Part shown: positions 52,524-64,000 of the stretch, piece by piece
How positions within the stretch are numbered: the stretch's first letter is position 1
Layout of the letters: each line of letters opens with the position of its first letter
From: Symsagittifera roscoffensis
Taxonomy: Eukaryota > Xenacoelomorpha > Acoela > Convolutidae
Length of the DNA: 64,000 nucleotides
Direction of reading: 5' to 3'
Assembly (NCBI RefSeq): GCF_963678635.1
Contig: NC_087063.1
Coordinates: 65,276,471 to 65,340,470 of the forward strand
Position numbers and translations under genes: made by a program
Notes under the pieces: generated by a model
What the model was told of the DNA's origin: nothing
Seen by the model: only the letters and a program-made list of their open reading frames with translations
The model's database searches: none

Positions 52524-53683
52524 GTAAAAAAATTAAAGAACTTTTCAAAACTGCTAATCAACCACCCACACAACAGTCCCCACCGACTACGACATACCAG
52601 GAATCTCCAGCAACACCAACAACCAGTCAGAAAAATCACCCTCAATCAACAACACGTATTTCAATTCAAGAAAACTCTTTTACAATTGAGGAAAAACATT
52701 CACTATTATCAGAACCTTTAGAACCTGTAGTTCGCCACGCACCCCTAGGAGAACCACAATACGAACCAATATTTAATATATATCCCTCTCTGCAGCTTCA
52801 GACTTTAATAGATTAAGACATCAAGTCAAAACCAAAATATATCCACAATTGATAGACAACTCAAACATCCAAGAAGAAATAGAAATTTTACAACTCCCGG
52901 AGTTCATTTTAATATACCCTCAACTCCAAATCCTCTAGATCTTTCCACTAGTACAATTCAAAGTACCTTCTCACCATTACAATCTACCTCACAACAAAAT
53001 ACTCCGGACATACCATCAGAATACTTAGGATCAAACCCCACATCCAAACAAAATCGTGAAAATCCCTTTAACCCCCCAACTTCAACACAACGTCTCCCAC
53101 TTTGGATGACACAAACTTTCACTCAAGGTGAATCAAACTTGGTAAACGACCCAAAAGATATCTCATGCGATACATCTTTGTCACTACTAGAAACCCTCTC
53201 ACTTCCTTTAACCCCTTCAATAAGTCAGACCTCAACAACATCATTTCCTTCAAATTCCCCTACAAATTTAGACGATAAATATTAGGAACATTTAACCAAT
53301 AAAATAGCCCTACGATTAGCTTGGAATACATTCGTAGCAACCTCTCCACGATTTGGTCATCATCTCGACAGTAACAGACTATATAATTGGGCACTCAGCA
53401 AATTACAATATCGACACGATATTCACAAAAACATTCAGGAACACAACATACAAATCCTTACACAAGACAATCTGACACTTAATTTTGAAATAACAGGAAA
53501 TTTAAAAAGTTACGTACACCACCCTATCCCCTTAGCTTCACCAAAAATAACAGATTAATCATTACCTCCCCCATTCATCGCAACAGAAAATATCTATAAA
53601 TACGAAAGATAAAAAAGACACTTGGATACATCACATTCTATAATCCCTATTCAGGATTATCCTACTCATGTATTGTTTATTAA
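52524..53683 (+). pseudogene. Pre-env ORF remnant, copy 1
   Basis: It follows a good acceptor (ttttcttcatag at 52512-52523) and is homologous to 26706-27836, with shared segments LSEPLEP, LNF/LKFEIT and YNPYSGLSY. Stops and a frame change (around 52790-52820 and at 53284) break it. The overlap with the env ATG (53668) is like that in the intact element. Confidence 0.65.
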
Positions 53684-56018
53684 TCCCTACTCTATTCCAA
53701 ACCCTACTCCCTTTTGCTTTTTAAGAACCAAAAAATCATAAAAACTTTTCCCCTCGAACAGGACTGCACGATTTACTAGTCACACCCTATGATAGTGAAG
53801 AAAATGAACAAAAAACACCACAAAAATACGCCATAAACCAAGTAACTCTGAGCGAATCCGAACCACAAGAAATAGAAACAACAAATATAAAAGCCACACT
53901 TTATTCAAAAGCCCAAGCTACAGCATTAACAGGATCAAGCAATTTTCTCAGAGAAAAAAGTACATTGTTCGCAAGTCTGAAATGGAAACAAAAATAGACT
54001 TGATCACGAATCTTTCCATCAAAGTATTATAGAACGACTTTTACATCTTAGCCCTGATGGTTGTGAAAACCAACTGAATCGATTGAAATAAAGCACAAAT
54101 AGAGGCTAAAACCAAAAGTTGGTAAATTTTCAAGTTTTTCCAGTTTCTGCACATCAAGCAGAAACTGAAAGATACCAGGGTGATATAAAATTTGATGACA
54201 AATACCCGGTCCACGGCGCACATGGACAATTAATTTATGATCTCCTTGATAAAAATTGAATACCACAAATTGGAATAAACAACCCTTCTATGGCAAAGAT
54301 GACACAAAAAACAAAGGATATGAAGAAATTATGTCTTTTGATTGGAAAATCCAATTAGAAAAAGCACTGTTTACACGAGATTTAAAAGACCACACTATAA
54401 TTTATCAGGGAATACGATTACCTTGAAAAATGATCAAGGATATTGAGGCGATCCAACAACAAGAACACAAGCAACAACTTTTTGGTTCCCCGAAGGCACA
54501 TGTAGCACAGTTCAAGTTGCAAGAATACACGCAAGAATGATCAAATTTCATCAACAATACTTTATTGAATCCATCGCTTATGATAAAGTAAACCCTGAAA
54601 AAATTTGACAAAATCGTCAACGTTTCATTAATATTAATAATATAGAAAAAAATTGACACGTTTCCAAATCTACCCAGAAACAAAACTTGCTTGCAAATAT
54701 ACCACTTTATTTTATAAAACGCAAAACTCTGAAAATCTTGTCGAATACGAAAAATGTTTCGACATGAACACAGGAAAAGTATTAATTTACCCAATCACAA
54801 CTCAAAGAGTGACGAAAACTCAAACATCCCAGTAACATTTCTAAAAAACACAGGAAGAACTGGTGGAAAACTTCGACCACAAGACAAAAGCAGTACACGC
54901 TTACAAGAACTATGACTTATGAACAACACCTATTTTGGTGAAATTCACTATGACATCCACTCAGACATGAAATAGGACTATACAATAATTCGAATTTTTC
55001 AAGAAATGTCAGTATCAGAACTATAAACGCTTCAACACTTTTGTGAACTTGAACGAACACAAATTCTACATTCACTTGCACTTGCAGTTTTAAAAATAAC
55101 TTATGTAGGATACTTATTGTCAGGAAATAAATCAATTTTTACCGACTACGAAAGAAATGTATTATGGTATTACACATGTCGAAAAAAGTGTCACCATTAT
55201 GTATATTTGAAGACAAAAGATGTTTCAAAAGAATCCCCATATTATACAAAAATAAAGTACATTTTATTGACACACTTTCTTGAAGAACATAAGGTTTGGA
55301 AACAGCTGTTCCATGTGAATCTGAAAATAGCCACAATGTTGAACAGATAAGTCTTGATGAAGATAAATATTGTCTTCTCACACCATATCCTACACTTACG
55401 CCACCATTAAAAAAATTTTCACCAGATAGTATCAAAGCTATTGCTATAAACCCAATCATAGATTTAAAAAATTACATTTAATTAAGCGGTGAAAAATACC
55501 GTCCACAAGATAAATCACCTATTAATATCTTCAACTTTGTAAAAATTGGAAATTGAACTACTCGCATTTCTAGGATGGCCCTACTAAATTTTAGAAAGAA
55601 TGACTATAATAAATGCAATGTTTAACTTTTTCGGTTTTCTTTTTTCATTATTGAAAATAATCCATAATACATGCGCAATACACACAAGTAGAACAAAGAA
55701 GCAAGTGTAGCACGCATACTTTTCGCAAGATTTTTTGGAATATTTTCAACCTCTATTAACAAAATCCTTTTAGACGCTCAAATAAATAAAAATAACAAAA
55801 AACTAGCAACCACACCTAATGCATGGACCGCACCACAAAGTTGCAGGAATATTGCCCTAACAGAGCACATCTCTACAAGTCATAGTTATCCACAAAGTCC
55901 AGTTACTCACATTGTAGCACAACAACCAAATGTAGAAGAAACGTATGAAAAAATTATCGAACAGCCACATACCACTGAATTCCGTTCTCATGACGACCAT
56001 CTTTTTAGCCCACGATGA
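53668..56018 (+). pseudogene. Envelope-like glycoprotein remnant, copy 1
   Basis: Homologous to 27827-30443. Recognisable pieces include TLYSKAQA, LVNFQVF and VARILFARFFGIFS. Numerous stops (for example at 54088 and 54425), frame changes, and a deletion of part of the C-terminal ectodomain near 55480 are present. The frame also changes at the site equivalent to the A8 run, but in a different direction from the large element. Confidence 0.75.
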
Positions 56019-57450
56019 GCCGCCAGATTGGATCCCTCAACCGTTCCCTTTCATACCCATCCAACCTCTAACTTCACTCTCAGATCTTACCACTTCTTGA
56101 TTTCACTCCCTACCCTGAACCATCATGTACTAATAATTCACCAAGCATGGAATCAGATGACATCACCAAGCATGGAATCAGATGACACTTCCACCAACAT
56201 AATTTTTCATACCAACTCACAATTTAATAATTATGATATTGAAACTCCAGATGAATTCGCAGATTCCGAGCCTAGCTCATCCACTTTTTCTCAGCCCCTT
56301 TTTCCCATCCATTTTTTCCCATCCATTTTTTCCTTTCAACCATTCCATACCCAAAATCCCGATGAACCCTCCTCAGCTCCTTCTTTCTACACTGATGCAA
56401 TCACAATTTACTCCCCAACGACTAGCGACCCACTTGACCACTCTAGCCCCCTTGATACGGAACTCGAAAACGAACTAGACAACTTCATAACCCTCCAATA
56501 GCTGCTACAACACCCTAACACACTAAGCATTCATCGCCTCTCACAAACCATGACATACTCAGAGTCGTCCAAACCCCGCATCCACAACTGGAGAAACCCG
56601 AGCCCACCGAATATTTAAACGAAAACTCCCCAATACCCCATTCCCTCGACCAGCTAAATTAGTTTCGAATCATCCACTTCATACTAACACAAAAGAATTT
56701 CTCCCAAGGTGCTTACCATTCTTACTATATACTTACTATCACTCAAAACTTAACGATGATCAACCAAATAACGTTAACGAAAATGCCTTATTTGCCACAC
56801 TTTCATGCACCTCAAATTATCATTTCAGTAATTCAATATCACTTCCACTATTTGAAAATCCAGACGAGAATGATTCATGTCAAATTAGACTATATCTCCT
56901 AACCACAGCAATTCATGAAAAACAGTTCACACCCATCGGATTAAGCCAAACACAAAAAACTAACCAATTTTCCATTAACCATTATGATCACACCATTGCA
57001 CGATCCAATGAAGATACCTTTTTAGATAACGATACTAACGCTAACCCCCCTGACACAAAATGCATTTAATATAAACTGCATTGATAAAAATTATGATCAC
57101 AATATATCCATAGCACTTCGCGACATAAAAACCTACGACTCCTATTTCAGTAAATTTAACCATTTTTCACTAACTTTTAATTTCCTAACACCAAAAGAAC
57201 GTGACTTACACAGCTCACATCAAATAATGTTACGCACATAAACTTACGTACACTTATTATATATTCATACAACACCATTACACAACTAATACACCATCAC
57301 GAAACCCACAAAACCCCTTAACCAGAACTTTTAACGTTGATGAATCCCATCAACTAATTGTCCCTCACGAATAAATTTAGCCCATTGAAGTCCCAATCCT
57401 AGAATACATTCACAACACTGAATATAATAATAAGTTTTATAATCTTATCT
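56015..57450 (+). pseudogene. 3' ORF remnant, truncated at the duplication junction, copy 1
   Basis: Begins with the same ATGA overlap and MSR start as 30440. DEFADSEPS and LDNFITLQ identify it. Stops appear from the first 20 codons on. The element ends abruptly at 57450 inside this region. Confidence 0.7.
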
Positions 57451-57580
57451 TTCGACCCATGATTCGACGTTGTTCGACTATAGTGTTCGTTCGTCCGTCT
57501 TAATGTGCGACGAAAATCGGACTCCGCTTCCCGGGTTGCGTTAGATTTTAACTACCTTATCCGAAAAAATCTCCACAAAT

Positions 57581-57883
57581 ATGATCGTATTGGGTACAAG
57601 ATTTAATCAAATAGTTACACAAAAAGATGAGTCGAGACGTATTGATTACAATGTTCAATCAAAGAAATTTCAGTCTGAAATTGCGCTGATAATTGGCAGC
57701 CCTTTTTCGAAATTGATTTTAAACAAATTTATTCTAGTTTTAACATCTGTTACTCTAGTTGTACTTGTTTACTTACAATCTGTGTACTTATTTAAAAACA
57801 AAAATTTTAGCGTGTTTTTCTGCCAACTACTATATACTGACGGGGGAGCAATACAAGTGCTCGGCCGACGGAAGATCGGATAG
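57581..57883 (+). CDS. Possible 5' exon with hydrophobic segment, copy 2
   Basis: Duplicate of 47940-48242 with two amino-acid differences in the hydrophobic stretch (F to I and V to L). See copy 1 for the unresolved splice structure. Confidence 0.35.
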   Translation: MIVLGTRFNQIVTQKDESRRIDYNVQSKKFQSEIALIIGSPFSKLILNKFILVLTSVTLVVLVYLQSVYLFKNKNFSVFFCQLLYTDGGAIQVLGRRKIG

Positions 57884-58467
57884 TCCTAAGCCAAAACTGT
57901 CAAGATTTGGGCCACGCCTTGGCTATGGCATGCACAAAACAGATACCAAACGTTAACGATTGGATCGTAAAGTCAAAATATTGCAAAGATGGTCCAAACA
58001 AGCCACCGTATTCCGATACCCAATTGGAAGTACTTAATATGTGTGTTCAGCCTTTTATCAGAGGTTCTATGAATTATCTTCAATCGCCGTGCTTATTTAA
58101 AAATGTTTATCAAAGCATTGCTGAAGATGACCCTTTGCAAAAGAAATTCGGATGCGCAGTGAATTGTTACGATGATCTCTTTGCTAAAGAAAAGGGAAAA
58201 GGACAAATTTACATTAATGACTGGTGGCCAGAATGTGTAACAAAATGTGATAAAAACCCTGGAGGGAATGAAGGTGTGGTTGATGAAAACTCTGGGGAGC
58301 CAGGGAATAAAAGTGTGGTCGATGAAAATTCTGGGGAGCAAGGGAATAAAAGTGTGGTCGATGAAAACCCTGGAGAGCCAGGGAATGCAGGTGTGGACGA
58401 TGAAGCTTCAGCAGATAAAAATGTTTCGGATACAACAAGTGATGCAGGTATTGTTTCAAATACTTAA
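57841..58467 (+). CDS. Cys-rich protein gene with acidic repeats, copy 2 (5' end undefined)
   Basis: Duplicate of 48200-48826. The only coding difference that I can see is Gln to Glu in the first repeat (cag to gag, equivalent to 48655). All Cys residues are kept and the frame is intact. Two nearly identical open copies fit a recent duplication and say little about selection. Confidence 0.55.
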   Translation, partial: RGSNTSARPTEDRIVLSQNCQDLGHALAMACTKQIPNVNDWIVKSKYCKDGPNKPPYSDTQLEVLNMCVQPFIRGSMNYLQSPCLFKNVYQSIAEDDPLQKKFGCAVNCYDDLFAKEKGKGQIYINDWWPECVTKCDKNPGGNEGVVDENSGEPGNKSVVDENSGEQGNKSVVDENPGEPGNAGVDDEASADKNVSDTTSDAGIVSNT

Positions 58468-58532
58468 TATCATGGTTGATAACTATTAAGTGAAAAATAT
58501 TGGATCCCAATAAATGGATCCCAGCAAGTTTC

Positions 58533-58878
58533 TGGAACCAGTTCTAAGCTAGAATTTGTAATTGGTTATAAATATAATTCCCTATTTCTATAAAATATTC
58601 CTAACTAACCAATCATATTCCATCCCTAACATTTACACTTACACCAGAGCAATTTGAATTAAATTTAAAATACAGTTGTTCTCCTTCTGAAAACTAACTC
58701 GCATAAACCAATATACACTAGATCTATTGAGACTAGGAGATTTAAGAGTAAGATTAAGATTGGTATTAGACTAAAAAGTTGCACGAATCTATCCGGCTGA
58801 AATTAAGATAGCGTGACGAGCAGACGGTGTACCTTATCTGAAATTACTCTATGAGTACAGTACAAAGTACATAACTCA
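58533..58878 (+). repeat. 5' LTR of the decayed relative, copy 2 (346 bp)
   Basis: The same as 48892-49237 at offset 9641. These two LTRs are duplicates through the segmental duplication and are not a 5'/3' pair of one insertion. Confidence 0.85.
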
Positions 58879-58972
58879 TATGGTGCGACCAAAATCTCGA
58901 ACACGACCTTAACTAACTTAGATTTAGATTAAATTGATTTTAGAAGAATTAGACATTTGCAAAATTGCAAAA

Positions 58973-59209
58973 ATGATTGACGAAATAGAGAATTTATTAG
59001 AAATTTCTCTACGATTCAATAAATCTCCGCCAATTTTCCAAACAATACGAGAAATATCAGGTATTGCGAGAAGACCAAGGACAAGGCACGATCCACGATT
59101 AGGAAGAAATTTACCGATTGACTTCAAGATAGTACGACGGAAAGCGGAACAAGCCTATGTATTTAGAATCCTTTCCGCATTAAATTTAATTTTTCATTTG
59201 AGGACATGA
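58973..59209 (+). CDS. Leader ORF of the decayed relative, copy 2
   Basis: Duplicate of 49332-49568 with one visible change (Thr to Ala in the EQTYVF segment). Open frame retained. Confidence 0.45.
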   Translation: MIDEIENLLEISLRFNKSPPIFQTIREISGIARRPRTRHDPRLGRNLPIDFKIVRRKAEQAYVFRILSALNLIFHLRT

Positions 59210-59809
59210 AAATTGAAGAAATCCTTTAGTAACCTTAAGGGTGCTAAACCTACTATTTATACAATAACGAATGATAAAACAACACAAGTCGTTCTCCCCA
59301 AAAATACAGCAAAAAGTTAAAACACTTTGAAAAAAAACTTATTGAATAAAAATACAAAATTTAGTTAATTTAAAAAATAATTGTCAGTTTTAAAAATCTA
59401 TACACATCATTTCTTCAGCCCAGCTTCATCACCTAAAACAGGGAATTTCAAAAAACTAATATCATCTAAGCTCTAGCTTAAGCCTTTTCAAACTTAAATT
59501 TCACATTAAATCTTATCAAGGCTTATCCTTGTTTTCTCTTAAATTATCTTAATTTAAATAACAGATCATCAAGGCTTTCCTTGGATCTTTAGAGTCATTT
59601 ATATTAAATTTCTCTAACTTCTGGTCACCAAGGCTTTGCTTGGATTAAACAGAACAATTTTGTTCTCCACTTTCCACATTTTTAAAATGTCTAACGACCT
59701 CAAACGTCGATTCACTGTCCAACCCTTATCAACGACCTAGGTCTAAATGAAATTTTTGAAAGAACTAACCGTTTTAGTTAAGATAAACAGTGTAATTTAA
59801 TCATTAATT

Positions 59810-60835
59810 TTTAGTTAAAAAAAACCATACCCACATCAAAAAAAAATAGTAGAAAAACAAAATTTTGAAGGACAAAGTTTATATTTTAACCACAGAATCT
59901 CATTCGATACAAAAAGACCAATATCACCCTCCTCAGTAGGAAACTCCTACATTATGGTCATAGTTGACGTATTTACACACTAGGTAGAACTCAACCCAGT
60001 ACCTCATTGTCATGCCTAATATGCATATACAACATTTTATGAACACTGGATAGCGAAATTTGGATTACCGGAAACCGTTGTCACAGATAATGGCACTGAG
60101 TTTATTAAAAATGAAATAATCACATTATGCCATCTATGTAACATTAAACACAAACCACGAAAATCTCATGCCCCTAGGGCTAATGGTTCAGTCGAAGGAA
60201 TGAACCGTTCACTACAAGAATATCTCAGTTGTATCATAAATGGAAACGATACAAAATATACTGAATGTTCAACAGAAGTAAAATTATATCCTTTTGCTTA
60301 CAGTTTTCACATAGCCAAAACCTTAGGACAATCAACTATGAAATGGTTTTTAATCGAAAGTTACGGAAATCAATAATGTTCACAGCAAACAACTCAAAAA
60401 ACACACAAGGTTATTGCCAACCTAGAAAAGAATCAATGTGTTATAATCTACCATTACATACACACGATGAAGATCAATTTCATATTTCATCACCCACATA
60501 CTTTAAAATTAGTCTCGGGCACACATACCGAATTGATATCAAACCGAGATAAAAAACTCAACGAAATTTATCACAAAATAACCAAAAAACTATTACAAAG
60601 ACAGAACGTTCATTCCCAAATAAATTCACGATCACACCAGCTCCAAATTTAAAAATTGGAACAATTGTCCTAATCCCAAAATTTGTAACACAAAAGGGAA
60701 TATCTAAAATATTACAATCAATCCGAAAAGGACCATTTCAAGTTATTGACAAGCCCTTTGATGTAACATATCAATTTATTGATTCAAATAAAAAAGAAAT
60801 TGTTCAACATAGAAACAAATTTCTACCATATTAAC
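59810..60835 (+). pseudogene. Integrase remnant, copy 2
   Basis: Duplicate of 50170-51195 with the same stops after VDVFTH and at later sites. Confidence 0.78.
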
Positions 60836-60937
60836 CAAAAGAATGCGCTCTTTGTGAGCTAACACCATTATACTCCGTTACAGGACTCAAAGTTGTCCAC
60901 ATTCAGACATTAATCTAAAACAAACAAATGATATAAA

Positions 60938-61180
60938 TTGTTCACCACAAATTTTAGAACAAAAAATATTAAAAAAACCCGACAAAAATCCCAAGGAAAA
61001 AGCAAAAAAAAACAAATACCTCAGAAACAAAAAAAACGAAAATTAGAAGAAAAATATTTACCACAAGAAGTAAAAGAAAAATCTCAACAACTACAATCAT
61101 CGCGACTTCGAAATCAACCACGAAAAGATTACAAAACCTTCATTCCACGATCTAAAATATTGAAGAAGTATGAATCCTAA
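60938..61180 (+). pseudogene. pol C-terminal basic tail, copy 2
   Basis: Duplicate of 51298-51561 with one substitution in the tail (RQSS to LQSS) and an earlier stop. Confidence 0.55.
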
Positions 61181-62163
61181 AAACACCTTTCAAATTACTG
61201 ATCAAAATAAAATTTTCAGAAATATAGCAAATCTTTCTTCTCTTTCCTGAAAATTCAGGCTGACACTCTTGAACAACTAATCAGAAACTATCTAAACATC
61301 ACCTCAGTCTGACACCACTTCTTTAGCCGACACTTTGCAAACATCAAACATATATGTAACTACAACTAAAAAACCTCCAGGGCAACAAGCTAATATTTGA
61401 AAACCGAAATAAACAAAATGTGAATATTACAACGTTCATCTACGAAATTGTACAAAAATCAACAATTTTGTCCCAACTTACACTCCTAATTTCCTTTAAG
61501 GAAAAATAATAAATTAGCCTATAAAAAACAGCATATGATTTTTTAGCGTGAAGTACGAATAACTCCTGGTACCCTTGATCATCCAATAAATCAAAATTCT
61601 TAGACCTTCAGATTTCTCTTCACCAAAAATTGCCTATATCCAACCCACTTGTCAAAAATCAATAAACAATCCGACCACACTCAAATTTAGACTCAAAAAG
61701 AAAACGATAATTCGACAAGAACGAATCATTTCTCAGTTGCTTCTGTCCAAATCAGTCAAATTTGTCAAAATCACAACTTCAAAATTTTTTTCAAGCCTAT
61801 CAATCTTTTTTCAAATCAGCATAATTTTTGTTATAGATACTTTCGTACTATTTCTTTTTCTCTTCATAATTTTATGCAGTTTTTCATAATTTTCTAATCA
61901 TAATAGAAAACCTACCTCAACTTTGCAAAAATTCATGACCACCTCCTCAGGTACGATATTTCAACAAGTATCTAAATGTTAAGACATCTATTCAACAAGA
62001 AGACATTTTTCTTCTTTTAGTAATATTTTTCTCATTTCTAAATCCCTAATTCTGACAATGAACAAATATATAAAAAAAGGCAATAAGAAACTTTGCATTA
62101 GCAACGATAGTTTTAATCACTTTCATAGAAGAATATTATAGTCAACATAAATTTTCTTCATAG

Positions 62164-63323
62164 GTAAAAAAAATAAAGAACTTTTCAAAACTGCTAATCA
62201 ACCACCCACACAACAGTCCCCACCGACTACGACATACCAGGAATCTCCAGCAACACCAACAACCAGTCAGAAAAATCACCCTCAATCAACAACACGTATT
62301 TCAATTCAAGAAAACTCTTTTACAATTGAGGAAAAACATTCACTATTATCAGAACCTTTAGAACCTGTAGTTCGCCACGCACCCCTAGGAGAACCACAAT
62401 ACGAACCAATATTTAATATATATCCCTCTCTGCAGCTTCAGACTTTAATAGATTAAGACATCAAGTCAAAACCAAAATATATCCACAATTGATAGACAAC
62501 TCAAACATCCAAGAAGAAATAGAAATTTTACAACTCCCGGAGTTCATTTTAATATACCCTCAACTCCAAATCCTCTAGATCTTTCCACTAGTACAATTCA
62601 AAGTACCTTCTCACCATTACAATCTACCTCACAACAAAATACTCCGGACATACCATCAGAATACTTAGGATCAAACCCCACATCCAAACAAAATCGTGAA
62701 AATCCCTTTAACCCCCCAACTTCAACACAACGTCTCCCACTTTGGATGACACAAACTTTCACTCAAGGTGAATCAAACTTGGTAAACGACCCAAAAGATA
62801 TCTCATCCGATACATCTTTGTCACTACTAGAAACCCTCTCACTTCCTTTAACCCCTTCAATAAGTCAGACCTCAACAACATCATTTCCTTCAAATTCCCC
62901 TACAAATTTAGACGATAAATATTAGGAACATTTAACCAATAAAATAGCCCTACGATTAGCTTGGAATACATTCGTAGCAACCTCTCCACGATTTGGTCAT
63001 CATCTCGACAGTAACAGACTATATAATTGGGCACTCAGCAAATTACAATATCGACACGATATTCACAAAAACATTCAGGAACACAACATACAAATCCTTA
63101 CACAAGACAATCTGACACTTAATTTTGAAATAACAGGAAATTTAAAAAGTTACGTACACCACCCTATCCCCTTAGCTTCACCAAAAATAACAGATTAATC
63201 ATTACCTCCCCCATTCATCGCAACAGAAAATATCTATAAATACGAAAGATAAAAAAGACACTTGGATACATCACATTCTATAATCCCTATTCAGGATTAT
63301 CCTACTCATGTATTGTTTATTAA
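62164..63323 (+). pseudogene. Pre-env ORF remnant, copy 2
   Basis: Duplicate of 52524-53683 with the same stops. One substitution (Cys to Ser codon near 62808) separates the copies. Confidence 0.65.
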
Positions 63324-64000
63324 TCCCTACTCTATTCCAAGCCCTACTCCCTTTTGCTTTTTAAGAACCAAAAAATCATAAAAACTTTTCCCCTCGAACA
63401 GGACTGCACGATTTACTAGTCACACCCTATGATAGTGAAGAAAATGAACAAAAAACACCACAAAAATACGCCATAAACCAAGTAACTCTGAGCGAATCCG
63501 AACCACAAGAAATAGAAACAACAAATATAAAAGCCACACTTTATTCAAAAGCCCAAGCTACAGCATTAACAGGATCAAGCAATTTTCTCAGAGAAAAAAG
63601 TACATTGTTCGCAAGTCTGAAATGGAAACAAAAATAGACTTGATCACGAATCTTTCCATCAAAGTATTATAGAAAGACTTTTACATCTTAGCCCTGATGG
63701 TTGTGAAAACCAACTGAATCGATTGAAATAAAGCACAAATAGAGGCTAAAACCAAAAGTTGGTAAATTTTCAAGTTTTTCCAGTTTCTGCACATCAAGCA
63801 GAAACTGAAAGATACCAGGGTGATATAAAATTTGATGACAAATACCCGGTCCACGGCGCACATGGACAATTAATTTATGATCTCCTTGATAAAAATTGAA
63901 TACCACAAATTGGAATAAACAACCCTTCTATGGCAAAGATGACACAAAAAACAAAGGATATGAAGAAATTATGTCTTTTGATTGGAAAATCCAATTAGAA
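63308..64000 (+). pseudogene. Envelope-like glycoprotein remnant, copy 2 (partial)
   Basis: Duplicate of the start of 53668-56018, cut off by the end of the window. Same stops and frame changes. Confidence 0.7.

Larger units (their letters stand above)
47810..57450 (+). repeat. 9,641-bp tandem duplication, unit 1
   Basis: From ttcgacccatgattcgacg at 47810 the sequence recurs from 57451 at offset 9641, changing to 9640 after a one-base A-run difference near 50205. Only scattered single-base differences are visible. The unit spans the end of the 22-bp array, a Cys-rich gene, and a decayed retroelement truncated at 57450. Unit 2 follows with no gap, so this is a direct tandem. Confidence 0.93.
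48892..57450 (+). mobile_element. Decayed, internally deleted relative of the large LTR element, copy 1
   Basis: It has a 5' LTR, primer site, leader ORF and structured leader, then jumps at about 50150-50180 directly into integrase. Everything corresponding to about 16,690-24,320 of the large element (basic ORF, gag, protease, RT, RNase H, integrase finger) is missing. Integrase, pre-env, env and the 3' ORF follow with many stops. It is cut at 57450 by the duplication junction, so no 3' LTR is present. Confidence 0.88.
57451..64000 (+). repeat. 9,641-bp tandem duplication, unit 2 (cut by window end)
   Basis: Equivalent to 47810-54360 of unit 1. Both units share the same stop codons and deletions in the retroelement, so the duplication is younger than the decay. 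An assembly artefact from two haplotypes remains possible. Confidence 0.93.
58533..64000 (+). mobile_element. Decayed relative of the large LTR element, copy 2 (cut by window end)
   Basis: Same structure and same lesions as 48892-57450. Parts: LTR 58533-58878; primer site from 58881; leader ORF 58973-59209; integrase remnant about 59810-60835; pol tail 60938-61180; membrane-ORF region 61202-62163; pre-env remnant 62164-63323; env remnant from 63308 to the window end. Confidence 0.88.

Noticed and set aside
48892-58878. The two 346-bp LTRs as a 5'/3' pair of one element
   Set aside because: They lie exactly one duplication unit apart and are each followed by a primer site and leader, so both are 5' LTRs of duplicated copies.

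Overview
The window looks like eukaryotic, invertebrate-animal DNA. It is AT-rich and repeat-dominated, has no operons or bacterial-type gene packing, and contains LTR and non-LTR retroelements, minisatellites, large foldback-type palindromes and a recent segmental duplication. The phylum cannot be fixed from the sequence. No intact conserved housekeeping gene was recognised. The only candidate host gene is a small Cys-rich protein gene present in two copies.

Layout. 1-1620: decayed non-LTR retrotransposon (RT plus an endonuclease-like C-terminal domain). 4045-4570: minisatellite. 4640-9880: decayed Ty3/gypsy-type gag-pol with protease, RT and RNase H but no visible integrase. 10388-13444: GC-richer foldback-like repeat with imperfect terminal inverted repeats. 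15401-34255: an 18,855-bp LTR retroelement with two 410-bp LTRs that I read as identical and a 4-bp target duplication. 34588-40790: small hairpin elements, minisatellites and longer tandem repeats. 41237-46524: a 5.3-kb palindrome built of about 360-bp tandem units. 47407-47832: a 22-bp minisatellite. 47810-57450: a 9,641-bp unit, followed directly by a second copy that runs off the window end (57451-64000). Each unit carries the Cys-rich gene and a decayed, internally deleted relative of the large retroelement.

The large retroelement is the centrepiece. In order it has: LTR, tRNA-type primer site, a small leader ORF, a structured leader, a basic 155-aa ORF, gag (split by one in-frame stop), pol in the +1 frame relative to gag (protease, RT, RNase H, integrase), two tiny membrane-protein ORFs joined by a possible 43-nt intron, an ORF without ATG, an envelope-like glycoprotein with a frame break at an A8 run, and a 602-codon 3' ORF whose ATG overlaps the envelope stop. 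An intron-like GT-AG segment follows, then the 3' LTR. The decayed relative retains recognisable versions of the leader ORF, integrase, membrane-ORF region, pre-env ORF, env and 3' ORF, so these belong to the family rather than being chance ORFs. The combination of apparently identical LTRs with several reading-frame interruptions is the most interesting puzzle here.
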